Below are positions 22,527 to 33,038 of a DNA stretch of 64,000 bases, one piece after another. A program made the translations under genes and the position numbers. How positions within the stretch are numbered: the stretch's first letter is position 1; every line of letters starts with the position of its first letter. The notes beneath the pieces were generated by a model. It worked only from the letters and a program-made list of their open reading frames with translations. It was not told the origin of the DNA and searched no databases. Source of the DNA: Terana coerulea (taxonomy: Eukaryota; Basidiomycota; Agaricomycetes; Polyporales; Phanerochaetaceae); contig JAKOGH010000109.1 in the NCBI GenBank assembly GCA_024811115.1, positions 1 through 64,000 of the forward strand, read 5' to 3'.

Positions 22527-23349
22527 CTACACGCGACAAACAATCTCGCCGTGCAGCATCGCACACCACGCGTCCTCATCCGCCGCCCAGTCCCGAACGG
22601 CCTGCGCCACGCGCTCCAAGTCCTCCGGCGTACTGCCCTGCGCCTGCGCCGCCTTCGCAAAGTCGGACTGCACGATGCGTTCCGCCCACAGCCCGCCCCA
22701 CCACCCGAGCTCCGCCGCGCCGGCGTAGCACGCCGCGCTCGCGGTGCAGACGATGCTCGCCCCGTCGAAGCCTGCCGCGCGCGCCCACGCCCGCAGGTGC
22801 CGGCCCGCATAGGGCTCGCCACCGGCCGCGCGCGAGACACGCTCGTACAGATCCGCCCATGCTGCGATGCCGCTACCGGGCGGCGCGGGAAAGCACGCGG
22901 ATGCGCCGAAGTCGGCCTCGCGCGCGGCGACGACGCCGCCGGGGCGTGTCACGCGCCGCATCTCGCGCAGCGCGCGCGCTGGGTCCGCGATGTACTGCAG
23001 CACCTGGTGCGCATGCGTGATATCGAAGCGAGGCGTCCGGGAAAGGCAGCGCGTGCGCGTCGCCGCGCAGGAAAGCGACGTTGCTGACGCCGCGCGCGGC
23101 TGCGTGCGCCTGCGCCTGTGCCAGTGCGTCCGGCGCGAGTTCGAGGCCCGTAACGTGGCCGTCTGGGACGTAGGTCGCGAGATCGACGGTGATGGTGCCG
23201 GGTCCGCAGCCGATGTCGAGGATCTTGAGGCCGGGCTTCAAGTGCGGCATGAGGTATGCAGCCGAGTTCGCGACGGTACGCTGGACGTGCGCGCGGACCG
23301 CGCTCTCGTGGTGCCCGTGGGTGTAGACGGCTTGTTTGACTGCGGTCAT
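22527..23349 (-). CDS. SAM-dependent methyltransferase, UbiE/COQ5-like fold, with one frame break
   Basis: The minus strand opens with MTAVKQAVYTHGHHESA and shows the class I methyltransferase motifs: LDIGCGPGTITVDLA (SAM-binding motif I), GLELAPDAL (motif II region) and RGDAHALPFPD. One extra base near 23028 shifts the frame; the other frame continues as DITHAHQVLQYIADPARAL, then MRRVTRPGGVV (motif III) and runs to a stop at 22527, giving about 273 residues once joined. The start 23349 is preferred over the upstream in-frame ATG at 23391 because a TATAAA-type box lies at 23408-23416, too close to 23391. The substrate cannot be told; small-molecule methylation in the cytosol is likely. It is much more GC-rich than its neighbours. 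Confidence 0.75.
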
Positions 23350-23407
23350 GAGAGGCGAATGTGTTTGTACGTGAACGTTGTGTGTGGCCACAAATATAGT
23401 GGCGGGG

Positions 23408-23416
23408 CTTTATATA
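23408..23416 (-). promoter_or_regulatory. TATA box of the methyltransferase gene
   Basis: The minus strand reads TATATAAAG, 59-67 bp upstream of ATG 23349. Its spacing decides in favour of the inner start codon. Confidence 0.6.
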
Positions 23417-23639
23417 TGGATATTGAAGCTGGCCTGACTGCTTCGCGATGGGGGACCGGCACGATTTCGACAGTATCATCGTCCCCAGCTGAATTGTCCC
23501 ACGTCCACGTTGGAGAAGACTTGAGATTGCGAGTACGCCGTTCACAAGGCTGTGAGGTAGAGGAGGTTAGATGTGACGCCGCATGAATGGTAAAGCTGTA
23601 CGCCACTATGTAGAGCAAGACGCTGTCAGGCAGCCCTGT

Positions 23640-25088
23640 CAGTGCGCAATGTAGACTTGGCAGAGAGCACAATTACTTTGAATTTGAAGAGCGTGACGGC
23701 ATCGTGTGTACCCGTTGGCCTGACTGCTGGCATGGGAAGTCGCAGACGGAGAAGCCCATCCTCGTCCGTCTTGAGCGACGTTTTCGTCGAAGTCTGCAGT
23801 GCCCGCCTCACTCTACGATATAGCTGCATGCAGAAGTAAAATTCAGCAATCGGGATGGTGACCCCAGCAGAGTACGGACTTGAAGCTGACTGTGACGGGT
23901 ATTCCGAGTCGCACGTCTCCGGCACTTCATAACCGCTGGGGCAGGCTATCCATTTGTCGACAATTAGCTACGAGCGCTTGAAAAGTAGGTAGAGTGGGCA
24001 TACGTGTGTACTCCCAACTTGAAATGACCCCACGGCTTTCATCCGCAGATCGAGCGCAAAGGATGGTTGCGGCGCACATCCTGGGGCGGCGGCGGGCTTT
24101 CGATGATGAGCTCGTCGCGGGGGCATCGTCCTCGGTACAGACACCTGAGCCATGACGACTGTCAATGTCAAGTCAATGTCAGCGGCGTGGTTTTAATCAA
24201 ACATTGTGAACTAATGAGGGAAAGCTCACCTTCTGAATGATTTTTAGGAGACTATATGCGCATATAGTCAGGTTTTGTTTGTTAGAACGAGCGGTGGAGG
24301 TTTATGCCTGCTCTGACTCGAAGCATAGCGGTTCGAGATGGGGTTCGTGGTCGAACGTCGTGATCTCGCAGGTGGCGGTCGGGCCGCCAACGTCTTCGGC
24401 ACTATTCAAAGCGTCAAGCCTTTACACATTGATAGCAGAAAAGTACCCGGGCAAACTCACTAGTAGTACTCACTGACACCAACAGCGCAAGTGGGTATCC
24501 TTAACCAGCATACGAGAGCCGCAGGCCCTTACCACTTTCTGAGTCAAAACATCGGTCGACCCGCGCGTTGCCTAGCGGTAGTGCCTCGCCGTCAGTATCC
24601 TATCCTCTTGCTCCTCTCTTCCCGTCAGACAGGCCCGTGACGTGCTCAGAGTCGTACGCGTGCTTGTCTTTCTCGCCCATGCGCCGCAACCGCGACTTTT
24701 TCTTGTCGTTTCCGAGCGCATTGGAGCAGTCTACGGTATCGAAGATGCGCGGAAGCACTCGACGAAGTGTTGAGAGATACCTTAAGTGCGATGCCTTCGG
24801 ATGCGTCTGTGTCGGAGGATTGAAGTTAAGGCTGCGGGGCCAGCGGCACAGACTGGCGGTGGCGAGTTCGGCGCGGTAGATGAACTCGTCAAAACTATGA
24901 GAGAAAATGTATGTCGTTGCTTGTGAAAAAGGCAAGCCATGCAGATATCAACCGAATGCTGGAGAAATACACATACCTAGCAGGGATCCTCCACTACTTT
25001 CACATCCATTCCAAGTATTGTAGTCGTGTCAGCCTGGTCTGCATTTTTCCAATGTACCAGCGCCGGTGCGTCGTTAACCCTTGCGCCA
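23640..25088 (-). pseudogene. Decayed second copy of rad1
   Basis: The minus strand shows the same order of segments as the gene at 18999-20653: a start region with MAQGLTTHRRWYI, TYIFSHSFDEFIY, KKKSRLRRMGEKDKHAY, RLRLPMP with TKTSLKTDEDGLL, and the 3' part ending near 23640. The exon LNASLSDIRYF is missing, the region around LVECLNIFG has several indels and the C-terminal residues are lost, so no full product is possible. It keeps A5 where the better copy has A6, and GTGAGC where that copy has GCGAGT. Both copies are in the same orientation, about 4.4 kb apart, and the similarity continues about 330 bp upstream of the start. Confidence 0.85.
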
Positions 25089-25699
25089 TCAACATATTCT
25101 TCTTGTGAGAAGCAAACAGAATGTGAGAGGGTAAGCTTGCACGATCGTCAGTCGCAGTGGTCGAGTAAGAACAAAAGTGGCAGGGGACGCGTTGAAGACG
25201 GGAACGTGGCAAGTGTCACAGATGTGACCTGTCGTGCTAATGAGAACGCGTTGGAGCATGTTCCGCAAGTCCTCACTGGCACTGCTCGGCAAGGTGACGT
25301 AGTAGACTTGCATAGACACGAGATCGGGAGGATAATGATATGTGAAGTGAAGAGCGTGATATTGTGAAGATATACAAGACAATTCGGTATCGGTAGAAGA
25401 GACTCGGTCAAGCGCATGTTGGTTTCCTCGCCGAGACCAGGCCTCGACGAGTAATTATCCCAAGGACCTCGGAAAGGTCTGCGCCAGGACAGTCGCACAG
25501 GAGCCAGTGCCGGCTCGGCGACGCCGTCTAGTACGGCCGTCCCTCCCTCAGGATGGTGCCCAAAGACGCGAGGGGCCCTGCAAATCCGCGAGCGTCAACA
25601 CAATTCAACCGAGCATCTCGAGGACGACTTACAGTTCGCGCTTCAGGAGCACCGCCGACCCTTAACGAGAAGCCGGACCAGCCGAGCCCCTCAGGTCCT

Positions 25700-26190
25700 T
25701 CCGAAACCTATAATAACAGATGTACAAAAGTGATGAGCGCTCTGTATGTAGCGAGGGAGGAGGAAGAAAAGCGCGAAGTGAGTACAAAGACGGCTGGCCA
25801 GGCCGCCTAAGTACCTGTATTGAGCGCAGAGGGTGAAGAATAGGAGAGGACTTCCCTTTTGATCTTCTCGCCCGTCGATATCCGCGCCTGGAACCTACGG
25901 AGGCAAAAAGTGATGAGCGCTCCGTAGACAAGAAGGGGGTGAAGAAAAGAGAAAGGCTCGGAGCAGGTGGGAAGAAGACTGGCCGGGCCCTCCGCCGCAC
26001 CTGCTCCGAGAGAACATGAAAAGGACTTCCCTGTTTGTCCCGCTCGTCGACGTCCGCGCCAGAAACCTGCGAAGGCAAAGAGTGATGAGCGCTCCGTACG
26101 CAAAAGCAGAGAAGAGGGAAAGCTCGAAGTAGGTAAGAAGAAGGCTGGCCGGGCCCTCCGCTACACCCGCACCGAGATAAAATGAAAAGG
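25700..26190. repeat. Right-arm copy of the 170-bp tandem units
   Basis: Three units matching 1766-2272 in reverse orientation, including the GGCCGGGCC(C/T)TCCG and AGTGATGAGCGCT(C/-) blocks. A 233-residue minus-strand frame across them is repetitive and has no recognisable domain. Confidence 0.75.
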
Positions 26191-26296
26191 ACTTCCCTTT
26201 GTGTCCTCCCGGTCGTTGGTGACAAGCGCGTCTGGGTGGTGGTCGACCGGAGCCCCGTGAAGCTCGAGGCGGTGGGGCGATGGTACAATTACAGGA

Positions 26297-26374
26297 GTCC
26301 AAGTCCAAGTCCAAGTCCGAGTCCGAGTCCGAGTCCAAGTCCAAGTCCAAGCCCGAGTCCATGTCCAAGTCCGT
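26297..26374. repeat. Right-arm hexanucleotide array (AGTCCA/AGTCCG)
   Basis: About 13 hexamers, the reverse complement of the array at 1572-1674 but roughly four units shorter. Confidence 0.9.
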
Positions 26375-26544
26375 ACCGTGCATACACAGAAGTCCCAGAG
26401 AAGAACCGAAGGAGAAAACATCCGAGGCGGGGAGCTGTCCACGAAACCACAAAGACTGACAAGAAAAAGGCCAGGGGAAACCCGACGAGAGGCCTGCACC
26501 ATGGCTGCGCACTTCCACAGATTCAGCGAACCCGCCGGCTGGCC

Positions 26545-27922
26545 TTACAAATTGACCCGCAAACCCGAAAAAAACAGCCCGAGGAGAAACAGACACAGTC
26601 CATCCCAGAAAAGAAACCGAATCGAACCTCTACAACGTGTCAGCGCGAAGACTTCAGTGTTGACAACATCACTCACCCCAAACCGAGACCATGAGGGAAT
26701 TATGCCATCGAAACGCGTCTGGAGGACGCAGACGTAATGGTGCGACGTCTTGCGAGCTTGCTCGTAGTTGTCGTAGCGTTCTCCTTTGTCTTGCATCGTC
26801 TTCGCGGCCCCGGCGGCCGCATTGTGCTGCAGGAGCGGAACGTCCTTCCGCGCGCCGTTCTTGCCTTGGAGCTTCGCGCGCAGCTCGGTCATCTCGCGTT
26901 GGTGCTCATTGCGCACCGTCGCGAGTTCATTCTTGTGTGTCGCCTGCGCACTCTGCAGCTCGTGTGTTGCCTCGTACGCCTGGAGCTCGAGCACGGCGGC
27001 CTCGAGCTTCTTGACGAAGACCTCGTCGGCCGCGTCCGCCACCGCCTGTGAGAGCTGGATTTCGGTGACGCGCGCGTCGTGGCGGGCGTCGGAGAGGAGG
27101 ATAGTAGTGTGGCTCAGGCGGGCGGTGAGATCGTGGTTCTTTGTCTGCTCGGCCTGCAGCAGTTGCAGGCGACCGGCGGCGAGGTCCTGCTCCTGGTCAG
27201 CCCTCGCCTCGGCGGCAGCGAGACGCGCCTCCAGGTCTTGGTTCTTCTTCATCTCGCAGTCGAGGCGGGCGAGAAGGTTGTTGGCGAGGGTCTGCTCCGC
27301 GGACTTGGCAGCCTGGAGCGCCTGTGCGAGGCCGCGCTTCTCGGTCTGCAGGCCGAGGACGACAGTGCGCAGGTCGATGATCTGGGTGTTGAGGCCCTGG
27401 ACGGCGGCATCGCCCTGCTTGAAGACGAGGTCGGCGATGTGTGGCTGGAAGAGGGCCTGCTCGGGCAAGTGGGCCTTGAGGACGTCGATCTCCTTGTCCT
27501 TCTCAACGTTGCGTGCACGAGCGAGGTAGAGGTTGTAGTCGGCTAATTTGATGTATTGTTGCGCTCTCGTAAGCTGAGCCTGCTGCTCGACCTGTAAGAT
27601 AACCAAACTGTCAGCCACGGCAAGCAAGAAGAGAAGCAGGAGTACTCACGCATAGCTTCTCCCGTTCCTGTAGAGTGCTGTGCGTGCGCGCGTAGAGCCC
27701 TTTCAGGGTGTGGAGGTGGACCTTGGTGTTGCTAACCTCCTTCAGGGATCGGGCGAGGTTGCAGGCCTTGCCACGCTCGATGTCCAGCTCGAGGGTGGTT
27801 TTGTTGAGCTTCTCCTGGACGGCGGCCGCATTCAACACTTGTGCTTCGCTCTGCGTTTGCTCTTCGAGTGCTGCACCGACGACGGTCCTGACCGTAGGGG
27901 TGGCGAGGGGAGAGGAGATCAT
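26545..27922 (-). CDS. Coiled-coil protein of unknown function, copy B
   Basis: Exons 27650-27922 and 26545-27591 on the minus strand give 439 residues without interruption. The start is MISSPLATPTVRTVV, followed by a long heptad-rich region (LARSLKEVSNTKVHL, LEARLAAAEARADQEQ, LRAKLQGKNGARK) typical of an extended coiled coil. No enzymatic motif, signal peptide or clear membrane anchor is seen, though the last 25 residues are hydrophobic (FLFWDGLCLFLLGLFF). That tail is read only if an intron-like GTGAGT stretch near 26690 is retained. Compared with copy A it keeps the 5' frame and is likelier to be functional. A structural or scaffold role is inference. Confidence 0.65.
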
Positions 27923-28048
27923 TGTAATATGGGGATAAGAAGATGGTAGAGTATGGAGAGCGTGTTGCGTGGAGTGTAATGTGTGCAGAGCAGAAAGAGG
28001 TGGGTATGATTCTTTGGGATGCGGTGTGGAAGGAAGAACAGAGAGTAA

Positions 28049-28071
28049 AGCCTCTTCAGCAGGAAGAGGCT
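28049..28071. repeat. Short perfect hairpin
   Basis: A 9-bp stem AGCCTCTTC/GAAGAGGCT with loop AGCAG, lying about 130 bp outside the coiled-coil gene start. A similar 8-bp stem (GCCTCTTA/TAAGAGGC) lies at 37321-37343. No function is assigned. Confidence 0.5.
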
Positions 28072-28400
28072 GTCTACGAAGGCTGAGGCTGACTAGCGAT
28101 CACCCTCATATCCTTGCAGTCAGCCTCACCGATCCTGTTTAGCAGTGACGACTCACCATGTCGAAATCGACCGTTTGGATTGGAACACACGCCATAACAC
28201 TTGGTGCATGCTGAGTTAGATAATGTCAAAAGACTAGGAGTCGAGTCGCAGCCTTCCGACATTTTCTAATTCAGCAAGTAGTGGTGGTTGGAGTCGGTGA
28301 GGTGAACGTTACGGCCGTTACGGTTCGACCAGAGTACTAGTGAAGTCCGGCGCTCCTGACGCCTGCGGTTCAATTTGTGCTGATGGCTGGCAGTCAGCCA

Positions 28401-28550
28401 ATGAGAGCGCGCGTAGCCCTCCCCGAGACTGTTAAGCAGATTCTAGAGATACTGACCGATTGTCCCCGGCGGTTAAATGTTCCACCACAGGAGAAGAAAT
28501 TGCTTACAGGATGTGCCCTTGCCTGCCGCTACTGAGCGGGAAAGTGTCGC

Positions 28551-28584
<34 letters not shown>

Positions 28585-28725
28585 GTCCGACGCCAGCTGA
28601 TAATTATCTTCGAGACGCTGACACTGCGTTCCCGCAGTGACGTCGACCAGATCATTTGGTTCACGCAGCACCCAGTGCGCGAACTCCCCCTCACTGGAAG
28701 AATGCATTTGGCAGTGGAACATTAG
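28401..28725 (+). pseudogene. F-box-like fragment disrupted by a hexanucleotide repeat
   Basis: ATG 28401 starts 44 codons with an F-box-like pattern (ALPETVKQILEIL, then LLTGCALACRY) and meets TGA at 28533. In the next frame the sequence continues through a (CAGGCT) repeat at about 28552-28587, giving an Arg-Leu run, and then IFETLTLRSRSDVDQII, the segment that follows the F-box in many basidiomycete paralogs. The repeat sits where those proteins have a short conserved stretch. Most likely a broken F-box-like gene; the rest of it is not traceable. Confidence 0.45.
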
Positions 28726-29341
28726 TAACAGGACCACAGTATCGCTGCACTATCACTGCTGCGCGCGACTTCCCTCGGTCGGGAGAGGACGCGCCGTTAT
28801 GCGAGCTTGTCGACACAACCTCTGAAGAGTGTCCGGAGGACACATCCATCTTCATCTTCTTGAGCATGTCTGGTGTCTGGCATACGCCGCTTGTTGCTGC
28901 CTACTGGCAACTTGGGCACCTCGACAGAACATTCCAAGTCAATGACCGAGTGCGAAGCATTATGGTTAGGCTTACTTTGAACAGCTTGTCAATATCCATG
29001 ACGATTTCACTTGGGTTGAGATGCTAAGCTATCCTCAAAGGTGTCGCAAGAGCTGTGCGAGATAACACCCGTATGTTCTGAACGTGGAGAACGGCCACAC
29101 GAAAGCTTGAAGGCAAGGTGTTTCAGGCGCCCACTGGCATGCGCGAACATGGGCTTGCTCACGGCCTTCATGCATTCATGGTCGGGTTACTTACACTGAC
29201 CAGCACTCGCTCGCCATCGAGTTCAACAATCCGGCTGATAATGGTATTGTCAGGACAAATTATATTCTACAAATGAATGATATGCACCATCTTGAGCCTA
29301 CACTGTCCTCGCGGCCCGGAGCACATTCTTGAGGGCGGATA
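28726..29341. other. About 600 bp with no supported gene
   Basis: One + strand frame to 29027 might be a remnant of the preceding F-box-like gene, but no motif supports this. Confidence 0.4.
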
Positions 29342-30550
29342 TCAGAGTTTGGGCTTAGCACCGCCCTTCTTATAGTTCACCGACGCAGGAACCACAACCG
29401 CCATCTGGGACGACACGGCCAAGCACCTCTGGTTCTCCCTCCAGTCCGCGTCCGGCAGTGCTGCCTTGTCGCCGACATCCGACGGCGCAGTCCAGACTTC
29501 GACGTAGCAATCATGGCGTTGGTTCGGGTCGTTGACGAACTTTGATTGCGTATAAATGGCCACCGTGCGCTGAGAAGTATTCGGGTCAGAGGGCTGCGGG
29601 ATCGGGAACTTGAACTCGAGCGTCATGACTATGGTAGGGAGCCATCTGTATCCCAGGTCAGCTGCGTTGTCGGTGGAGGGAGGGTGAAACAGCAGACGCA
29701 CATGTTGGGCTCAAAGTTCGGCAGGAGCGGAGGATATGACATAAAGCTATCCGCGAAGAACGCAAGCTTCGAAGGTGTGAGGTGCTCTTCGGGGTCGCGT
29801 AGAGTCATGTAGTCTCCCCACTCCATTCCCTGTTGAGGCGACTTTCGCCGTTCCATAAAGAGAGGATCGGAAGCTATGAGGAGCCTATCCCGAAAATTCC
29901 ACCGCCCCCGCTTGTACGGCTCATTGCCTTGGCATTCGGACGGGAGTGTTTGTATTGGTGTACGAACAGCGTATGGTGACGGAGGCTCGATAGTCTTGGA
30001 ATTGGGGCCATGCAAGCCTTCTGGATGTACAAGTTTGCCAAATATCATTTGGATGAGAAGCTTCTCCTCGTTCTATGAAGAATATGTGAACGCGTTAAAC
30101 GAGACAACTCAGGAAACTGGAAGGTACGAACGTTCTGGATGAACTTGGCAGAGACGTGCTTGAAGTCTCTGCCTGTCTTTAGGTCTCTAAGGTGTACTTC
30201 GTACGGGCCCACACTAGCCGATCTCAGGAAGTGCGTAGTAATGTGTATCGGGTCAGGATGCGGTGTGGATGTCTGGTGCTTTATCGCGCATTCTAACGCA
30301 AGCCCGAGAACATATCCTGCAGTCAAATTAGCCACGGTCTCAGCATAAGCAAGAAATACACACCTCCATTTGGTACCCTTTGATTGGATGACGAGGTTAG
30401 CTATAACAGCTCTAAGATGCACAATCTGAATAGTGCGCACGTCAAGACCGTCCACTCTTTGTCAACGTCTCCGCCGTACACTGTTTCCTCGCCGTCCGCC
30501 CTGCTCCCTGTTACACGTTGTGCGTTGATTGCCTGATGTAGAGGGGCCAT
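29342..30550 (-). CDS. Thioesterase-superfamily (hot-dog fold) protein
   Basis: Exons 30441-30550, 30364-30377, 30132-30316, 29702-30072 and 29342-29645 join in phase to 327 residues. The 14-nt second exon is needed to build KEWTVLTVPNGGYVLGLAL, the conserved opening of this family. Further marks are HPDPIHITTHFLRSA, FADSFMSYPPLLP, WLPTIVMTLEFKFPIP and a C-terminal KFVNDPNQRHDCYVEVWTAP-like stretch; the two halves are the paired hot-dog domains of fungal acyl-CoA thioesterase-like proteins. The protein probably hydrolyses an acyl thioester in the cytosol or peroxisome, but the C-terminus (AKPKL) is only weakly reminiscent of a peroxisomal signal and the substrate is unknown. The start matches the family length. 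Confidence 0.85.
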
Positions 30551-31069
30551 GATGGTCGTTGTACTTGTCTCTGCAGGGGTCTTGTTTTAGACATAGCGTC
30601 CGCCCGCCCTGAAGACCTGACGGTTCATGAGAAGGCCGGAAAAGGGAGGCGTCAAAGCCGTTCTAGTCGGCTATCAAACGTCAGATTCACATGGGATGCA
30701 CCTGGCCAGTTGCAAAAGCAGTATATAATTTACGTCCTGCCTTTCCCTCCGCTCACTTCTGCATCAGTGCCTTTCGGGCCAGACCCAACATTGACATAAC
30801 ACCTACGACACGGACACGTACACAGTACCGTACAGTAGAAAGGCCAGTGGTACAAAATACAAACCACGCGCGATATTTTGAATACATATATGTCCCAGTC
30901 CCAATACAACAACCACCCTCCTTCTTCGCTTTGAACAGCCCAGAAAAACCTGCCGCGCGTTGCCTTCTCCTCCTGCTGCCTGCGCGGCTCGACCTCCATC
31001 TCCTCCTCCGCTATGTAACCTCTGGCATGTACTACGTCGTGGTCAGCATTCAGCACACGGCCGTGAGCA
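30551..31069. other. About 520 bp upstream of the thioesterase gene
   Basis: No supported gene. It should contain the thioesterase promoter. Short + strand frames here show no domain. Confidence 0.4.
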
Positions 31070-31519
31070 CGCAGCTTGCCATCGCGTCGATGCCCTTCAG
31101 CCACCAGCTGAGCACCTCCTGGTACTAACGGGCCCATCGTCCAGCAGGACAGGTCTGTCGCTTCCAACGCCGGGGTGCCCTGCCCCGTTACTCAAGATCG
31201 GGATACTTGGCGCGGCGCAGCGGCCGTAGAGCGTCTGCGACACGGCGTTGCGCTCCTGCACCTGCAGCGGCACCTCGAGATGCCATTCAATTTGGCCTGG
31301 AGAACATCAGTCAGCGCGTGTGCGATAGTGGACGAGAGAGGGAGACGGACAGTGGAACATCCAGGTGTAGCGGTTGTCGACAAAGACGCGCAGGGTGACC
31401 GGTGACGCCTTGGCTTGAGGGCACTTGGACAGTGTCGCGACGCATGGGTCTCGTTGATGGGCGGGTTGAGTGTGGGTGAGTCGTCCGAGGTGCAGTCGGT
31501 CAAACTTGTGCCCGTGCAG
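31070..31519 (-). pseudogene. Relic of a Fet3-type multicopper oxidase (ferroxidase) C-terminus
   Basis: On the minus strand, pieces of the third cupredoxin domain appear in order but in different frames: LHGHKF (31502-31519, copper-ligand motif), TSDDSPTLNPPINET, MRRDTVQVPSSQGVT, then VTLRVFVDNRYTWMFHC spliced through a plausible intron to QIEWHLEVPLQV, and finally QTLYGRCAAPSIPILSNGAG. The HCHxxxH copper motif reads HCQxxxH here: the second His, a ligand linking the type 1 and trinuclear sites, is Gln. At least two frame shifts and no upstream domains are present, so only a broken 3' end remains. Fungal Fet3 proteins oxidise iron at the plasma membrane together with Ftr1; no permease gene is nearby. 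Confidence 0.75.
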
Positions 31520-31970
31520 GTCGCTGCGCGTTCATGGGTTCATCGACCCCTCTATTATAATCGACTATCCCTCGATCTATATCCTGAACATGCACTTATC
31601 TCATTGCATATGCCGCTTTTCAGAACTTTAGGTCAAGTTGTCTCAGAATCGAGATGAAGTTCACACGCCACAATATTTTCGACGGGATTTCGCCCCGCAT
31701 TCTTTTGTGGTGGAAGTAACTTTGCGCCGACGGCCACCGATTGCGACGTTTATTTACTTCCTATCGCCCAAACCCCTGCTATCCTGTGCCCACGGCCGCC
31801 AGCTCGAGCACAAATCCATAAGCGCCAAGTGGTGACGAAGATGGAAGGTTGGCCGAATTGGGTTGGTCACTTCCCGATTCAGAGCCTGAAGGCATTCGAA
31901 GCACGGTCAGCCTCGCTCGAACGTATAAGAACGGCGACGGCGACCCAACCTCTCCCTCACCTCAACCACC

Positions 31971-33038
31971 ATGCTCGTCTTCGTCGACCTCCTCGTCGCG
32001 CTCGTCGCAACGCTGCTCGCACCGTTTGTCGCGCACTTCTATGGCACTTGGGGCGCTGTCTCCTTCTCGTCTTCCAGCCTCGCTTCTCGCGCTGGTCTCG
32101 CTCTTGATCTCTGGGCTCCCTTTACTTCCATTTTCTCTATCTATGACAACGACAACATCGCTACTCCCTCCGTCCTCAACGTCTCTGCTGGCTTCGACGT
32201 TCTCTTCGACGTCATTGGAGACTCGGCCTCGGACCTCAACACAGGCTATCTTGAATACATCGACTCGGACATCTGCCTTGGCCCTTCAGCGTTTCCTGAA
32301 GCTGTCGCTTCCGTGAATGCAGCCGCAGACCTGCCAGCCACCGTCACCGACGTTCTTTCTGTCGACACCCCGGCTCCCCACCGCATTGGCATCCGTTGAG
32401 ACTGCCGCCGCCGTGGACGCTGCCCTCGAGTCACAGATCACCGTCACTGACGCTCCGGCTCCCATCATTGAAGCTGAAGCACCTGCGACGGACGATGTCG
32501 ACTTCGTCGAGAACTTCAACTTCAAGGCTCTATCCATCCGTGCATCCTGGGCTTACGTTCTTGGCCGCTTGTTCGCCTTCTTTCGATCCATCCGCCATCG
32601 CCGTCTTTGTGTTGTTGGCTTGTCAACTTCTCATGGTACGTTTTGACAACTGCACTCGTGTACATTTTAGCTGACTGTGTACACAGCTGCCCGGGCTATG
32701 GCGCACCATCCGTGGACAATGGGAAGATATCACCGACCTAGGGTCCGTAACTACGGATTTCTTCATCTCGGCGGGCGACTGGCACTTCTTGAATCTGTGG
32801 GTCGACAAGCCGGACAACATCAACTCCACTGCCAAGGATGACGCCTGGGTTCGGGTCCCCCGTGAGGTGCTTCGAGAACTCTGGCGCGATGGACGTGCGG
32901 CTGGTGTTTGGACACGCACGGTGAGCGACAGAAGCTTTCCTTTATTCGCGTCGTATGCTCACAACGTTGCAGGGTCTGAATGAGTTCGAAGTCGCTCTGG
33001 ACAACGATCGCGAGATGCGCAAGGAGGCCAAGTTCTAA
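31971..33038 (+). CDS. Small membrane protein of unknown function, two frame breaks
   Basis: ATG 31971 follows a Kozak-like CCACC, and a TATAAGA lies 41 bp upstream. Exons 31971-32635, 32687-32920 and 32973-33038 join in phase once two single-base breaks are allowed, one at the C4 run near 32377 and one at the T3 run near 32581. The product, about 320 residues, begins with a hydrophobic segment (LLVALVATLLAPFVAHFYG), has an acidic Asp/Ala/Thr-rich middle, a second hydrophobic segment (AIAVFVLLACQLLM) and a charged C-terminus with DWHFLNLWVDKPD and EVLRELWRDGR. I do not recognise the family. The sensible coding continuation after both breaks suggests sequencing error or very recent loss. Confidence 0.5.

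Larger units (their letters stand above)
25130..27951 (-). repeat. Right arm of the large inverted repeat
   Basis: Read on the minus strand this repeats 1-2832: leader, coiled-coil gene, hexamer array, three tandem units, a GC-rich block and the rad1 upstream piece. Unlike the left arm it continues directly into the decayed rad1 copy, so it probably shows the older arrangement. Confidence 0.85.

Noticed and set aside
23349..23391. Upstream start codon of the methyltransferase (MATHNV)
   Set aside because: The TATA box at 23408-23416 is only 17 bp upstream of that ATG, so transcription would start after it.
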